A stretch of 64,000 bases of DNA from Brachybacterium sp. Z12 (GCF_014400405.1 NZ_CP060496.1:1116001-1180000), one strand, 5' to 3'; positions 47,316 through 58,135 are shown, numbered from the stretch's first letter. Program-made: numbers and translations. The notes: generated from the letters alone by a model not told the origin.

Positions 47316-48658
47316 GTGCTGCTGTTCCTGCTCGGCGTCCTGATCATCGCCGTCGGACTCGCCGTCTCGATCGCCCTGCACGAGGTGGGCCACCTGGTGC
47401 CCGCGAAGCTGTTCGGGGTCCGCGTCACCCAGTACATGGTCGGCTTCGGACCCACTGTCTTCTCCCGCACCCGGGGCGAGACGGAGTACGGGGTCAAGGC
47501 GATCCCGCTGGGCGGCTACATCCGCATGATCGGGATGTACCCGCCGCACAAGGGGGAGCCCGAGGGCACCATCCGTGAGGACTCCACCGGGCTGCTGCAG
47601 CAGATGACCGAGCTGTCCGAGGAGGCGAAGCAGTACGAGTCCTCCCAGTACGGACCGGAGGACGCGCATCGCACCTTTGTCGCGCTGTCGGTGCCCAAGA
47701 AGCTGGTGGTGATGCTCGGGGGCCGCTGATGAACCTCCTCATCTCCGTGGTGCTGATGGTGGTGCTGGTCAGCGGCATCGGCCTGCCGGCGGTGACCCCG
47801 ACCGTGCAGTCCGTCTCCGAATGCGTGGTCGCGGCGGATGCCCCCGCGGACGTCTCCTGCGAGGGACGCCCGGCGGCGCCCGCCCTCGCCGCCGGCATCC
47901 GCCCCGGTGACGTCCTGCAGGAGATCGACGGCCAGCGGATCGATCGCTGGTCCGATGTCACCACCGCGGTGCGGGCGGCGGAGGACCGCACGGTCGAGGT
48001 GGTCGTCGAGCGGAACGGCGAGGTCCTCCGGCTCGAGGCGACGATGATCGTCGATGCCCGTCCAGTGCTCGACGAGGACGGTGCCGCAGTGCTGGACGCC
48101 GACGGGAATCTCGTGACCGAGCAGGTCGGCTTCCTCGGCGTCTCCGGCACCCCGGACCTGGTGCCGCAGTCGCCGGCGATGGTGCCGGAGATGGCCTGGT
48201 CCGCGGTCACCCAGACCGGGAGGCTCGTGGTCACCCTGCCGGTGCGTCTGTACGAGGTGGGTCAGGCGGCCTTCGGCGATGCCGAACGCGATCCCAACGG
48301 CCCGCTCGGCGTCGTCGGCGTGTCCCGTCTGGCCGGTGAGGTCGCCTCCGCCGACCAGCCGGGCTTCGAGCTGCGCGAGAAGACCGGCACCATGATCTCG
48401 ATGCTCGCCTCCCTGAACATGGCGCTGTTCGTGTTCAACCTGGTGCCGCTGCTGCCGCTGGACGGCGGTCATTTGGCCGGGGCGCTGCTCGAAGGCGTGC
48501 GACGGTTCCTCGCACGGCTTCGCGGCAGGCCGGATCCCGGCCCTGTCGACATGTCCCGGATGCTCCCGCTCACCAATGCGGTCGCGATCGTCTTCATCCT
48601 GATGACGCTGCTGCTGCTGTACGCCGACATCGTCAGGCCGATCAGCCTGTTCCCCTGA
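47316..48658 (+). CDS. rseP: RseP-type site-2 metalloprotease (one apparent frameshift)
   Basis: Intramembrane zinc protease that cuts anti-sigma factors and signal-peptide remnants. Zinc motif HEVGH near residue 22 in the first membrane helix; a PDZ domain (about residues 170-250: AAGIRPGDVLQEIDGQ); and the second active-site half NLVPLLPLDGGH near the C-terminus. The frame breaks at the G run 47718-47722; one base gives GGPLMNLLISVV, the usual sequence after the zinc half. 447 residues. A GTG start 2 nt after dxr. Confidence 0.93.
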
Positions 48659-48767
48659 GATCCCCGGATGGTGCTCTGAGCCACGGCACACGTGCAGGAG
48701 CGGTGGAGGTGTCGCACCTCGCCTCGCGCGCCGGTGCTCGCGAGTCCATAATGGAGGGGTGACTTCT

Positions 48768-49917
48768 GTGAGCCTCGGTATCCCGTCCGTCAAGCAGCCG
48801 CCGCCGGTGCTCGCCCCCGGCGGAAGACCCGCAAGGTCAAGCTCGGCAACATCCACGTGGGCGGTGACGCACCGATCACGGTGCAGTCGATGACCACCAC
48901 CCCCACCCACGACATCAACGCGACTCTCCAGCAGATCGCGGAGCTCACCGCTGCGGGCTGCGACATCGTGCGCGTGGCCTGCCCGCGCCAGGAGGACGCC
49001 GACGCGCTCGTGGCGATCGCCGCGAAGTCCCCGATCCCGGTGATCGCCGACATCCACTTCCAGCCCAAGTACGTCTTCGCCGCGATCGAGGCGGGCTGCG
49101 CCGGGGTGCGTGTGAACCCCGGCAACATCCGTCGTTTCGACGATCAGGTCAAGGACATCGCCAAGGCCGCGAACGATCACGGCACCGCGCTGCGCATCGG
49201 CGTCAACGCCGGCAGCATCGACCCGCGCATGATGACCGGTGACCGGGTGACCCCGAGGCGCTGGTGGCGTCCGCGAAGTGGGAGGCCTCCCTGTTCGAGG
49301 AGCACGGCTTCCACGACTTCGGCATCTCCGTGAAGCACAACGACCCGGTGATCATGGTCGATGCGTACCGCCAGCTGTCCGCAGAGGGCGACTGGCCGCT
49401 GCACCTGGGCGTCACCGAGGCCGGCCCTGCCTTCCAGGGCACCATCAAGTCCTCCGTCGCCTTCGGGATCCTGCTGGGCGAGGGCATCGGCGACACCATC
49501 CGCGTCTCGCTGTCCGCCCCGCCGGTCGAAGAGGTCAAGGTCGGCAACCAGATCCTGCAGTCGCTGAACCTCAAGCCGCGCAAGCTCGACATCGTCTCCT
49601 GCCCCTCCTGCGGCCGAGCTCAGGTGGACGTCTACAAGCTGGCGGACGAGGTCACCGAGGGGCTCAAGCACCTCGAAGTCCCGCTGCGCGTGGCCGTGAT
49701 GGGCTGCGTCGTCAACGGCCCGGGCGAGGCTCGCGAAGCCGATCTCGGCGTCGCCTCCGGCAACGGCAAGGGCCAGATCTTCGTCAAGGGCAAGGTCATC
49801 AAGACCGTCCCGGAGGCGGATATCGTGCCGACCCTGCTGGCCGAGGCGAACCGCATCGCCGCCGAGATGGATGAGGACGCCTCCTCCACCGGTGCTCCCT
49901 CCATCTCCGTGGGCTGA
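48768..49917 (+). CDS. ispG: 4-hydroxy-3-methylbut-2-enyl-diphosphate synthase (two apparent frameshifts)
   Basis: Iron-sulfur enzyme of the MEP pathway. The GTG start has GGAGGGG 8 nt upstream; another GTG three codons earlier is possible. Signatures: [37 protein letters not shown]; the [4Fe-4S] Cys ligands are in SCPSCGR and in [12 protein letters not shown]. The frame breaks at C runs 48814-48818 and 49251-49254; restored length is 383 residues. A CATAAT -10 lies at 48747-48752. Confidence 0.94.
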
Positions 49918-49922
49918 CCCTC

Positions 49923-50774
49923 ATGTTCCGGCGCGGCGGGCGGGTCCGAGCAGTCCGCCCCGGCGGCCTCGACGCCGCGCTCGCCCTCGCGCTCTCCGAC
50001 CCGATCACCAACGCACTGGCCGGTGCACGGCTGCGGGAGTCGGCGCGCTCGGCCGCGCTGTCCCAGGAGTTCTCGTTCGCCGGTGAGGAGCTGCAGCCCG
50101 AGGGCCTGCTGTGGCATGGAGTGAACCTCTCGCCGATGTCGGCGACCGAGCGCGCGCTGGACGATTTCGGCCGCCGCATGGCGGGGCGCGGCCGACGGGC
50201 GAGCTCCGTGGTCGGCGACCGTGCAGCGGTGCAGCAGCTCTGGGAGCATCTGGCAGCGACCTGGGGAATGGATGTGCGCGAATACCGCTGGAGCCAGCCG
50301 CTGCTGCTCGCCGACGCGCCGAGCGCCTCGCCCCGGGGCGACGCGGTCGGTCTGCGGCCCGCAGTGCCGGGCGAGGAGGACGCGGTGTTCCCCGCCGCTG
50401 TGGCGATGTTCCGCGAAGAGGTGGGGGTGGACCCGCTGCTGGGCGACGGCGGGCGCTCCTACCGCAGGCGGATCGCCGAGCTGATCCGGGACCGGCGCAC
50501 CTACGTCCTCATCGAAGACGGCGAGGTGCTGTTCAAAGCCGACGTCGGTGCGCTGTTCGGGCCGGTCGCACAGATCCACGGCGTCTGGGTGCGGCCCGAC
50601 CAACGGGGGCGGGGCCTCGGCCGGGCCGGGATGACGGAGCTGGTGCGTCAGGTGTGCCGTGACCACGCCCCGCAGGTCACCCTGTATGTCAATGATTTCA
50701 ACGAGCCTGCTCGGCGCGCCTATGCGGCCTCCGGCTTCCGGCAGGTTGGGGAGCTGACCACGATCCTGTTCTGA
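49923..50774 (+). CDS. GNAT acetyltransferase with DUF4081 N-terminal domain
   Basis: A 283-residue protein. The N-terminal half (AALALALSDPITNALAGARL, then EGLLWHGVNLSPM) matches the DUF4081 type found beside ispG in actinobacteria; the C-terminal half is a GNAT fold with the acetyl-CoA loop VRPDQRGRGLGRAG and LYVNDFNEPARRAYAASGF. The substrate is unknown. It starts 5 nt after ispG. Confidence 0.85.
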   Translation: MFRRGGRVRAVRPGGLDAALALALSDPITNALAGARLRESARSAALSQEFSFAGEELQPEGLLWHGVNLSPMSATERALDDFGRRMAGRGRRASSVVGDRAAVQQLWEHLAATWGMDVREYRWSQPLLLADAPSASPRGDAVGLRPAVPGEEDAVFPAAVAMFREEVGVDPLLGDGGRSYRRRIAELIRDRRTYVLIEDGEVLFKADVGALFGPVAQIHGVWVRPDQRGRGLGRAGMTELVRQVCRDHAPQVTLYVNDFNEPARRAYAASGFRQVGELTTILF

Positions 50775-50934
50775 AGCGGGCCGCCGCCGCGTGTGCCGCC
50801 CCCGCCCTGCCACCGGTGCCGCAGAGCGTCAACAGCCCGCTGGCGAACCAGATCGGGGCCAGAAGTGGTTCATCGGTGGGCTGTTGCCGGTTGCCCCAGC
50901 GTGACGCAACCCGCAGGGGGCTGGCCTCGGCAGA

Positions 50935-50940
50935 TACACT
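50935..50940 (+). promoter_or_regulatory. putative leaderless promoter (TACACT)
   Basis: TACACT ends 6 nt before the ATG at 50947. Confidence 0.5.
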
Positions 50941-50946
50941 CCGGCG

Positions 50947-51516
50947 ATGATCGTGACGCCCGCCCTCGATGACTCCCGCCTCTACCTCCTGCAGGGTGCG
51001 CCCGCCGTCGGCAAGCTGACCCTCGCCCGCGAGCTCGAGCGCCGCACCGGTGCGATCGTCGTCGACAACCACCTGGTCAACAACGCCGTGTTCCTCCCAA
51101 TAGGGCTGGGACGCGACCCCGAGGTGACCCTCGAGCAGACCGACGCGCTGCGCGACCGCGTGCGCGACGTGGTCCACGAGGCCACGATCGCCGCCCCAGC
51201 CTCGCTCAGTCATGTCTTCACCTTCTGGCTCCCGGACAGCCCCGAGAACGCGGAGCATGTGGAGCGCCTGCGTGCTCTCGCCGAGCGCCGTGGCGCACGG
51301 TTCATCCCGGTATGGCTGACCGCGTCCCGTGAGGCACTGCTGGAGCGAGTCGCCGCGCCCGGCCGGGCCGAGCGCTCCAAGCTCGTGGACCCGGGCATCC
51401 TGTCCGAGCTGCTCGAGAAGCCGCAGCTGCCTGCCCCGCCCGATGCGGTGATCCTCGACCTCAGCGAGACCACTCCGGCGCAAGCCGTGCAGGAGCTCCT
51501 GGCCGCGCTCGACTGA
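50947..51516 (+). CDS. P-loop kinase-like ATP-binding protein
   Basis: A 189-residue soluble protein. The Walker A-like loop is LLQGAPAVGKLTLAREL near residue 17; Leu stands where Ser or Thr is usual after the Lys, a form seen in a family of small AAA-type kinase-like proteins. A helix RALAERRGARFIPVWLT and LERVAAPGRAERSKLVDPG resemble the lid region of small-molecule kinases. The role is unknown. Probably transcribed alone from a leaderless promoter. Confidence 0.7.
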   Translation: MIVTPALDDSRLYLLQGAPAVGKLTLARELERRTGAIVVDNHLVNNAVFLPIGLGRDPEVTLEQTDALRDRVRDVVHEATIAAPASLSHVFTFWLPDSPENAEHVERLRALAERRGARFIPVWLTASREALLERVAAPGRAERSKLVDPGILSELLEKPQLPAPPDAVILDLSETTPAQAVQELLAALD

Positions 51517-51545
51517 GCGATGCCACAGGCGCGGGACCGGGCCGG

Positions 51546-52868
51546 TCAGCCGCGGGCGAGCTCATCGAGCGTCAGCAGCACGTTCGCCGCCGTCCAGGGC
51601 GAGCGGCGCCACCTCCGCCGGGCGGCCGTCGAACAGCACCTTCTCGGGCAGCGACCCGGCCTCGGTGCGATGGGCGGCGAGCCACTGCAGGATCTCTGAA
51701 GCTGCCTCGCGCTCCCCGGCACGGGCGAGGCCCAGGCCCAGCAGGCTGGTCGACGGGGTCCAGCTGACGCCGTCCTCGCGCCAGGAGGCGCCCGGCGCGA
51801 TCCCGCCCCCGGGCCGGGCGAGGCTCGAGCGCAACGACAGCAGCTGCTCAGGAGGGGCCACGTCGTGGCAGCCGGTGGCGTCGAAGAAGGCAAGAGCGGA
51901 ATCGGGGCCACCGCCGTTGCGGTACCGCTGGTGACCGGTCCGGCCGAAGGTGCCATCCAGCAGCTCGGCGAAGGTCTCCGCGGCGTCACGTGCGCTGCGC
52001 TCCCCGGTCAGCCGCGCCCCGGCGCGCAGTCCCGTCAGGGTGGCGGCCATGATCCCGAGGGTCACCGACCGCTCGCGCACCTCCCAGTAGTCGGGGAGAC
52101 CGGCGGCAGCCCGGCACCGCCTCGGGTGCCGGTGTGCAGGGCGCTGAGCGAGGTCATGATCATCGCGTCCAGCCCCTCGATCACGCCCTCACGGACGTCG
52201 GGGCCGGCGGCGTCAGCCACCTCGGCGGCGGCCCACAACAGCAGCCCGGTCCCGTCGAACTGGCGGTCCCGGCCGTCGGGCGACAGGCCGGTCCCGGGGT
52301 CGTAGCGGGCCTCGAACCAGCCATCGCTGTCCTGCAGGGCCTGCAGATGGCGAAGGGCGGAGACGGCAGGGTCGAGGTGCCCCACTCGGGCGAGCGCCAC
52401 CGCGCAGAAGGCGACATCGCGCGGCCAGATGTATCGCCAGGAGCTGCTCCAGCCCGCGACGGGGGCTGGCAGCTGGTCGGAGAGCACCCAGAGGTCCCGC
52501 AGAGCGGACTCGGCCAGGCCCGTCAGCTCCTCGTCGACGCCAGGCGCGGCGGCGAGGGCGGCGCGCCAGTCGGCGGTGCCCGCCCAGAACTCCTCCGCGC
52601 GTGTCCGGGCCGGGGAGGAGACGGGATGGTCCTCGCTCAGGCGCGGATTCTCGGCCGGGACGCGGCCCCCGGCGCGTGCGCCGACAAGGCTGCGTTGGCC
52701 GTTCGCGTCGTAGACCACTGTCTGTGACCACAGGGGGATCTCGGTGCGGGGATCGATGGCCGGGCGCAGCGAGCGGTGCGCGGTGAGGCCGCCGGCGCCG
52801 ACCGCGCCCAGCGCGGCGAGCGCTCCGGCGCCGCTCAGGACCTGCCGACGGGACGAGGAGCTGGGCAT
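51546..52868 (-). CDS. GH15-like glycoside hydrolase with Tat signal (two apparent frameshifts)
   Basis: About 441 residues after repair. A twin-arginine signal SSRRQVLSGAGALAALGAV starts the protein, so it is exported folded. The catalytic domain is an (alpha/alpha)6-type barrel resembling glucoamylases: SWRYIWPRDVAFCAVAL, then QDSDGWFEARYDPGTG and QFDGTGLLLWA. In GH15 enzymes the WPRD and second acidic segment line the active site; the substrate here (an alpha-glucan or trehalose) is not certain. The frame breaks at G run 52093-52096 and at 51597-51599 (plus-strand positions). Convergent with the kinase-like gene. Confidence 0.75.
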
Positions 52869-52874
52869 CCCTCG

Positions 52875-52880
52875 AGGGTA
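52875..52880 (-). promoter_or_regulatory. putative leaderless promoter of the GH15-like gene (TACCCT)
   Basis: On the minus strand TACCCT is followed by 6 nt and the ATG at 52868. Confidence 0.5.
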
Positions 52881-52932
52881 CCGGCGCTCCGTCGGCGGCT
52901 GCAGCGGGAGCCGAAGGACGGTCGGCGCCCGT

Positions 52933-52938
52933 TACGAT
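52933..52938 (+). promoter_or_regulatory. -10 promoter element of proS (TACGAT)
   Basis: TACGAT lies 60 nt before the proS ATG, back to back with the divergent GH15 promoter. Confidence 0.4.
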
Positions 52939-52998
52939 GGGCCTGCGCGAGCCACCGGTGGCCCCGCACCGAACCGCCCTGTGTGAAAGGCCTGCCCC

Positions 52999-54782
52999 AT
53001 GATCCGTCTGTCCACGTCCTTCGTCCGCACCCTGCGGGAGGACCCGGCCGACGCCGAGGTCGCGAGCCACAAGCTGCTGGTGCGCGCAGGCTACATCCGT
53101 CGCGGCGCGGCCGGGGTCTACACCTGGCTGCCGCTCGGGCTGAAGGTGCTGCGCAAGGTCGAACAGATCGTGCGCGAGGAGCAGGAAGCGATTGGCGGCC
53201 AGGAGGTGCTGTTCTCGGCGCTGCAGGCCCGTGAGCCCTACGAACGCACCGGGCGGTGGGACGAATACGGCCCCACCCTGTTCCGGCTGCAGGACCGCAA
53301 GCAGGACGACTACCTGCTCGCGCCCACCCACGAGGAGATGTTCACGCTCACGGTGAAGGACCTGTATTCCTCGTACAAGGACCTGCCCACCATGCTGTAC
53401 CAGATCCAGACGAAGTTCCGCGACGAGGCACGTCCGCGCGCCGGGCTGCTGCGCACCCGCGAGTTCGTCATGAAGGACGCCTACTCCTTCGACATCGACG
53501 ATGCGGGACTGGACGCCTCTTACGAGAATCAGCGCGGCGCCTATCAGCGCACCTTCGAACGGCTCGGGCTGCCGACAGTGATCTGCCATGCCGATGCCGG
53601 CGCCATGGGTGGCTCCCGCTCCGAAGAGTTCCTGCACCCCACCCCCGTGGGCGAGGACACCTTCGTGGTCTCCGAGGGCGGCTATGCGGCGAACGTCGAA
53701 GCGGTCACCACTGTGGCACCGGCCGCGCTGGACGACGCGATGATCGCCGCACTGCCGGCGATGCACATCGAGGACACACCGGGCGCGTCGACCATCGCGA
53801 AGCTCGCCGAGTTCTCGAACCAGGCCTTCCCCGGGAAGGGCCCGATCTCCGAGACGGGGAGTGGACCCGCTACGAGATGCTCAAGCACCTCGTCTACCTG
53901 CTGACCTTCCCCGACGGCTCCACCGAGCCGCTGGTGATCGCCATCCCCGGCGACCGCGAAGTCGATCCGAAGCGGCTCGAGACCGCCGTCGCCCCGGCGC
54001 TCGCGACCCCGTTCACCGACGCGGACTTCGAGAAGCACCCGGTGTTGAAGAAGGGCTACATCGGCCCTGAGGGGCTGGGGCTGGACTCTGCTTCCGAGAT
54101 CCGCTACCTGGTCGATCCGCGCGTGGTGCCCGGCACCTCATGGGTCGCCGGCGCCGGCGAGAAGGACAAGCACGTCTACGACCTCGTCTTCGGTCGGGAC
54201 TTCACCGCCGACGGCACCATCGAGGCCGCAGAGGTGCGCGACGGCGATCCCGCGCCCGACGGCTCCGGCCCGCTGCGCCTGACCCGCGGCATGGAGATGG
54301 GGCACATCTTCCAGCTGGGCCGCAAGTACGCCGAAGCGCTGGACCTGAAGGTGCTGGACGAGAACGGCAAGGCGGTCGTGGTGACCATGGGCTCCTACGG
54401 CATCGGCGTCACCCGCGCCGTGGCGGCCGTCGCCGAGCTGTACCACGATGAGAAGGGCTTGGTCTGGCCGCGTCAGCTCGCCCCGGCGGATGTGCACATC
54501 ATGGCCACGGGCAAGGGGCAGGAGATCTTCGAGGAGGCCGAGCGCATCGCGGCCGAGCTCGAGGCGCGCGGTCTCGAGGTGCTCTTCGACGACCGGCCCA
54601 AGGTGTCCCCGGGAGTGAAGTTCAAGGATGCGGAGATACTGGGCATGCCCACATCCGTGGTGGTCGGCAGAGGCCTGGCGACGGGTGTGGTCGAGGTGCG
54701 CGATCGGGCGAGCGGCGAGGTCCGTGAGGTCGCTCCCCAGGAGGTCGTCGACGCGGTGGTGGCGGAGGTCCGCGGAGCCTGA
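52999..54782 (+). CDS. proS: proline--tRNA ligase (one apparent frameshift)
   Basis: Class II synthetase of the bacterial type with an inserted editing domain; 594 residues. Motif 1 region is near [16 protein letters not shown], motif 2 in [18 protein letters not shown], the editing insertion spans about residues 220-400, motif 3 is [16 protein letters not shown] and the C-terminal anticodon-binding domain follows ([13 protein letters not shown]). The frame breaks at the G run 53856-53859; one base gives [12 protein letters not shown]. The stop codon sits inside the loop of the terminator hairpin. Confidence 0.95.
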
Positions 54783-54792
54783 GGCTCCGCGG
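54770..54792. terminator. hairpin terminator with the proS stop codon in its loop
   Basis: CCGCGGAGCC (54770-54779), loop TGA (the proS stop), GGCTCCGCGG (54783-54792): a perfect 10-bp stem between convergent genes. Confidence 0.65.
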
Positions 54793-54803
54793 CGCACCTG
54801 CCG

Positions 54804-55922
54804 TCAGCCGTCGGCGGCAGGGTCCTCCACCTGCAGGCTCGGCAGCGGATCCATCCGGTCCACGAGCGCGGCCAGCCTCTCCGCCTCGGCGAGAGCGGCC
54901 GCGATCGGCAGCGCACGCCGCTCGAAGGGCGCCGCACCGGTCAGGGCGATGTGGTCGATCAGCAGACCCTGCGCCAGCAGGGTCGGCAGCTGCCCCGCGA
55001 GCTGTGCGTCGAGCGTCCCGCCCGGGATGGCGTAGACCGCCTGCCGCGGCACCACCAGGGCGCCGTCCTCCTCGGCGAAGCGTCCCAGCGCCTCGGCCCG
55101 GGCGCGATGCACCTCGACCTGTCCCAGATGGGCTTCGCGAGCGTCGTCCTCAGCCCGTGATGCGAGCACCTCGTGGAGGTAGCCCGCGTACCACTCCTCC
55201 TGCTGCGCCTTCTCGACGGTGGTGAAGTAGTCCGCCTCGGCACCGATCGAGGGCGGATCCGTGTCGGGCACCTCTCGCGTGGGCACGATCTCCTCGGCCG
55301 TCGCCGGGGCGGTGACCTCGCTGAGACCGGCGGCAGACTCGAGCCGCCGCGCGATCCAGGCGGTGTGCGCCGCGATCGCGACCACCGGGCGAGCCAGCGA
55401 GCCGGAGACCTGACGTGCCCCGGAGGTCGCCAGATCCCGCAGCTCCACCAGCGCTCCGAGGAGACCGGCGAGATCGTTCGGGGCGTCGGCGGCCGGGAGG
55501 GGTGCTGTCTGCCCGGGGGCCGGATCCTCCGCCGCCTCGATCTCCTTCTCGCGCTGGGCTCCTGTCAGCAGCGCGGTGCGCTGGACGGGCAGCGCTGTGC
55601 TGAGCGTGGTCAGGGCCGTCGAGACGGCCAGCTCCCCAGCAGCCGGATCCCTGCTCTGGACCACCTGCTCGGTGCCAGCCAGCGTCCGCTCCACGAGGGT
55701 GATCAGGTCCACGCGGAAGAGATCATCGATCCCGGGCGGGGGCGGGGTGTACGGCTCAGGCCCACCCAGGGCGACTCTGCCGCAGCCCGCCGTGGCCAGC
55801 ACCGCCAGGGCCCCGACGGCGGCTCGCAGCACCCGGCGACGGGGGACGGTGGCAGCGGTGGCGGGAGAGGGAGCGAGGAGGGACACAAGGAGGATTCTCG
55901 CATCGAGGGCCCTGGGGAGCAC
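54804..55922 (-). CDS. DUF4439 ferritin-like lipoprotein
   Basis: A 372-residue protein. A lipoprotein signal RRRVLRAAVGALAVL ends in the lipobox LATAGC near residue 47, so the GTG at 55922 or a GTG at 55886 may be the start. The C-terminal ~130 residues form a helical bundle with Glu/His-rich helices (EEWYAGYLHEVLASR; AREAHLGQVEVHRAR), the look of the DUF4439 ferritin-like domain; iron binding is inferred only. It stands between proS and rimP, the usual actinobacterial place. Confidence 0.8.
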   Translation of the reverse strand: MLPRALDARILLVSLLAPSPATAATVPRRRVLRAAVGALAVLATAGCGRVALGGPEPYTPPPPGIDDLFRVDLITLVERTLAGTEQVVQSRDPAAGELAVSTALTTLSTALPVQRTALLTGAQREKEIEAAEDPAPGQTAPLPAADAPNDLAGLLGALVELRDLATSGARQVSGSLARPVVAIAAHTAWIARRLESAAGLSEVTAPATAEEIVPTREVPDTDPPSIGAEADYFTTVEKAQQEEWYAGYLHEVLASRAEDDAREAHLGQVEVHRARAEALGRFAEEDGALVVPRQAVYAIPGGTLDAQLAGQLPTLLAQGLLIDHIALTGAAPFERRALPIAAALAEAERLAALVDRMDPLPSLQVEDPAADG

Positions 55923-56013
55923 GCGGGCGGTGCGCGGACACTATCCTGGTGATACTGCTCCGGGGAACGCCCCGGGCAACACAGAACCCCATAGCAGGAG
56001 GAGACGAGCGGCC

Positions 56014-56606
56014 ATGAGCGCACTCGACGACCAGACCATCCTGCGGGACGCGGCCACCCGGGTGCTGGACGCCCACGGGCTCGTCCTCGAGGACATCGAG
56101 ATCCGCAGCGGCGGCACCCCCAGGTCCGGCTGATCGTGGACCTCCCCGAGGATCAGCTGGGCAGCGCCGATCTCGACACCGTCGCCGCAGCCTCGCGCGA
56201 ACTCTCCGAGATGGTCGACGCCGATGACACGCTGCTGGGCAGCGCTCCCGTCCTGCTCGAGGTGACCACCCCAGGTGCCGATCGCACCCTCGCAGACCCG
56301 CGGCACTTCCGCCGCTCCCGGGGACGGCTGCTAGCCCTGACCACCGCCGACGGCACCGCCTACCGCGCCCGCCTCCTCACGGTCGACGGCGAGCAGCTGA
56401 TCCTGCGCCAGGAGCCCGGCCGCGACGACCGCGGGCGACCGCTGAAGCTGGTCGAGGGGACGAGCGAACGTCTGCAGATCCCGCTCGCGGACGTCGCCAC
56501 CGCACACGTCGAGATCGAGTTCGACCCGCCCGCCGATCTCGCACAGCTGCTCGCTGATGCCGGGTCCACCGACGCGGACCACACCGCCGCAACGAAGGAG
56601 AGCTGA
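56014..56606 (+). CDS. rimP: ribosome maturation factor RimP (one apparent frameshift)
   Basis: Needed for 30S maturation around S12. The ATG follows AGGAGGAGA. N-terminal alpha/beta domain with HGLVLEDIEIRSGG, then VRLIVDLPED and VTTPGADRTLADPRHFRRS; an SH3-like C-terminal domain follows. The frame breaks at the C run 56117-56121; one base gives 197 residues. nusA starts 1 nt after the stop. Confidence 0.93.
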
Positions 56607-56607
56607 G

Positions 56608-57593
56608 ATGGACATCGACATGGGTGCCCTGCGGGCACTTGAGCGCGAACGCGAGATCAGCCTGCCCGTGCTGCTGGACGCGATCCGCTCAGCGCTCCAC
56701 GCCGCCTACCTCCACACCGATCATCCGGTCCGTGACTCGGAAGTGCTGATCGACGAGAGCACCGGCGAGGTCGCGGTCATCGCCCGGGAACGGGCCTCCG
56801 ACGGCTCCGTCGCCGAGGAGTGGGACGACACCCCCGAGAACTTCGGCCGGGTAGCCGCCTCCACCGCCCGCCAGGTGATCTTCCAGCGGATCCGCGATCT
56901 CGAGGACGAGGCGGTGCTTGGCGAGTACGCCGATCGCGCCGACGACATCGTCTCCGGGATCATCCAGCAGGGCCGCGACCCCCGCATGGTGCTGGTGGAC
57001 CTCGGCGAGGTCGAGGCCGTGCTGCCCCCGCATGAGCGGGTGCCGGGGAGGACTACTCCCACGGCCGCCGCCTGCGCGCGTACGTCACGGAGGCGCGCCG
57101 CGGCCCCAAGGGACCCCAGATCACGCTCTCGCGCTCGCACCCGAACCTGGTGCGTCGCCTCTTCGCCCTCGAGGTCCCGGAGGTCGCCGACGGCACCGTC
57201 GAGATCGCAGGCCTGGCCCGCGAGGCAGGGCACCGCACCAAGATGGCCGTGTACGCCACCGTGCCCGACGTCAACCCCAAGGGCTCCTGCATCGGTCCGA
57301 TGGGCGCCCGGGTACGGGCGGTGATGAACGAGCTCGGCGGGGAGAAGATCGACATCGTCGATTTCGATGAGGATCCCGCACGCTACGTCGCCAATGCGCT
57401 CTCGCCCGCGAAGGTCTCGAGCGTCACCGTGATCGACGAGGTGGGCAGGGCGGTGCGCGCCGTGGTCCCCGAGACGCAGCTCTCGCTCGCGATCGGGAAG
57501 GACGGGCAGAACGCCCGCCTGGCCGCCAAGCTCACCGGGTGGAAGATCGACATCCGCCCTGACAGCGCGCCGGAACCGCCCGCCGACGCCTGA
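56608..57593 (+). CDS. nusA: transcription factor NusA (one apparent frameshift)
   Basis: Binds RNA polymerase and nascent RNA in pausing, termination and antitermination. N-terminal polymerase-binding domain ([20 protein letters not shown]), S1 domain ([17 protein letters not shown]), then two KH domains ([18 protein letters not shown] and [18 protein letters not shown]). The frame breaks at the G run 57044-57047; one base gives [15 protein letters not shown] and 328 residues, the short actinobacterial form without C-terminal acidic repeats. Confidence 0.95.
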
Positions 57594-57640
57594 GGTGTGT
57601 CGCACGCCTCCCCGCTGAGGTCGCGGCGGTGCCGGTCCGC

Positions 57641-57646
57641 TACACT
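57641..57646 (+). promoter_or_regulatory. -10 promoter element upstream of ylxR (TACACT)
   Basis: TACACT lies 88 nt before the ylxR GTG and could give an internal promoter for ylxR-infB. Confidence 0.4.
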
Positions 57647-57733
57647 GGGGAGGCTGTTCGCCGAGAGGTGCCGCAGATCGTCCGTCGATCGAGCACCTGC
57701 CCGAGCGGACGTGCTCGGAACGGAGGTCACGGC

Positions 57734-58039
57734 GTGCACACTCACCCTGCCCCTCATATCCCCGAGCGCACGTGCGTCGGCTGCCGTCAGGTCGCCCCGC
57801 GCGAGCAGCTGGTGCGTCTGGTCCGGGAGTCCGCTCCCGAGGGCTCCGCTCCACGTGTCCGTGCCGACCCCTCCGGGTCGGCCTCCGGCCGCGGGGCATG
57901 GCTCCACCCCGATGCAGCTTGTCTCGACCTCGCCCTGCGGCGAGGCGGCTTCGCCCGGTCTTTCCGCGGCGCCGTCGACACCGGGCACCTCGCCCGGGAC
58001 CTCGAGAACTTCGAACCCGCCCGTACGTGGAACAGGTAG
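57734..58039 (+). CDS. ylxR: YlxR / DUF448 family RNA-binding protein
   Basis: A 101-residue protein; the GTG start has CGGAGGT 8 nt upstream and begins VHTHPAPHIPERTCVGCRQ. The signature RTCVGC (two Cys) and the later GRGAWLHPDAACLDLALRRG are those of DUF448 between nusA and infB. Members bind RNA or nucleoid and modulate transcription; the exact role is unsettled. Confidence 0.9.
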   Translation: MHTHPAPHIPERTCVGCRQVAPREQLVRLVRESAPEGSAPRVRADPSGSASGRGAWLHPDAACLDLALRRGGFARSFRGAVDTGHLARDLENFEPARTWNR

Positions 58040-58135
58040 AAGAACCCATGGACATCCGATGAGTACTCGCAAATGAGCACCCTCAGGAACTAATGGTCCG
58101 CGCCCTCTTGTCGGCCGGACCGAGACAGGAGAAAT

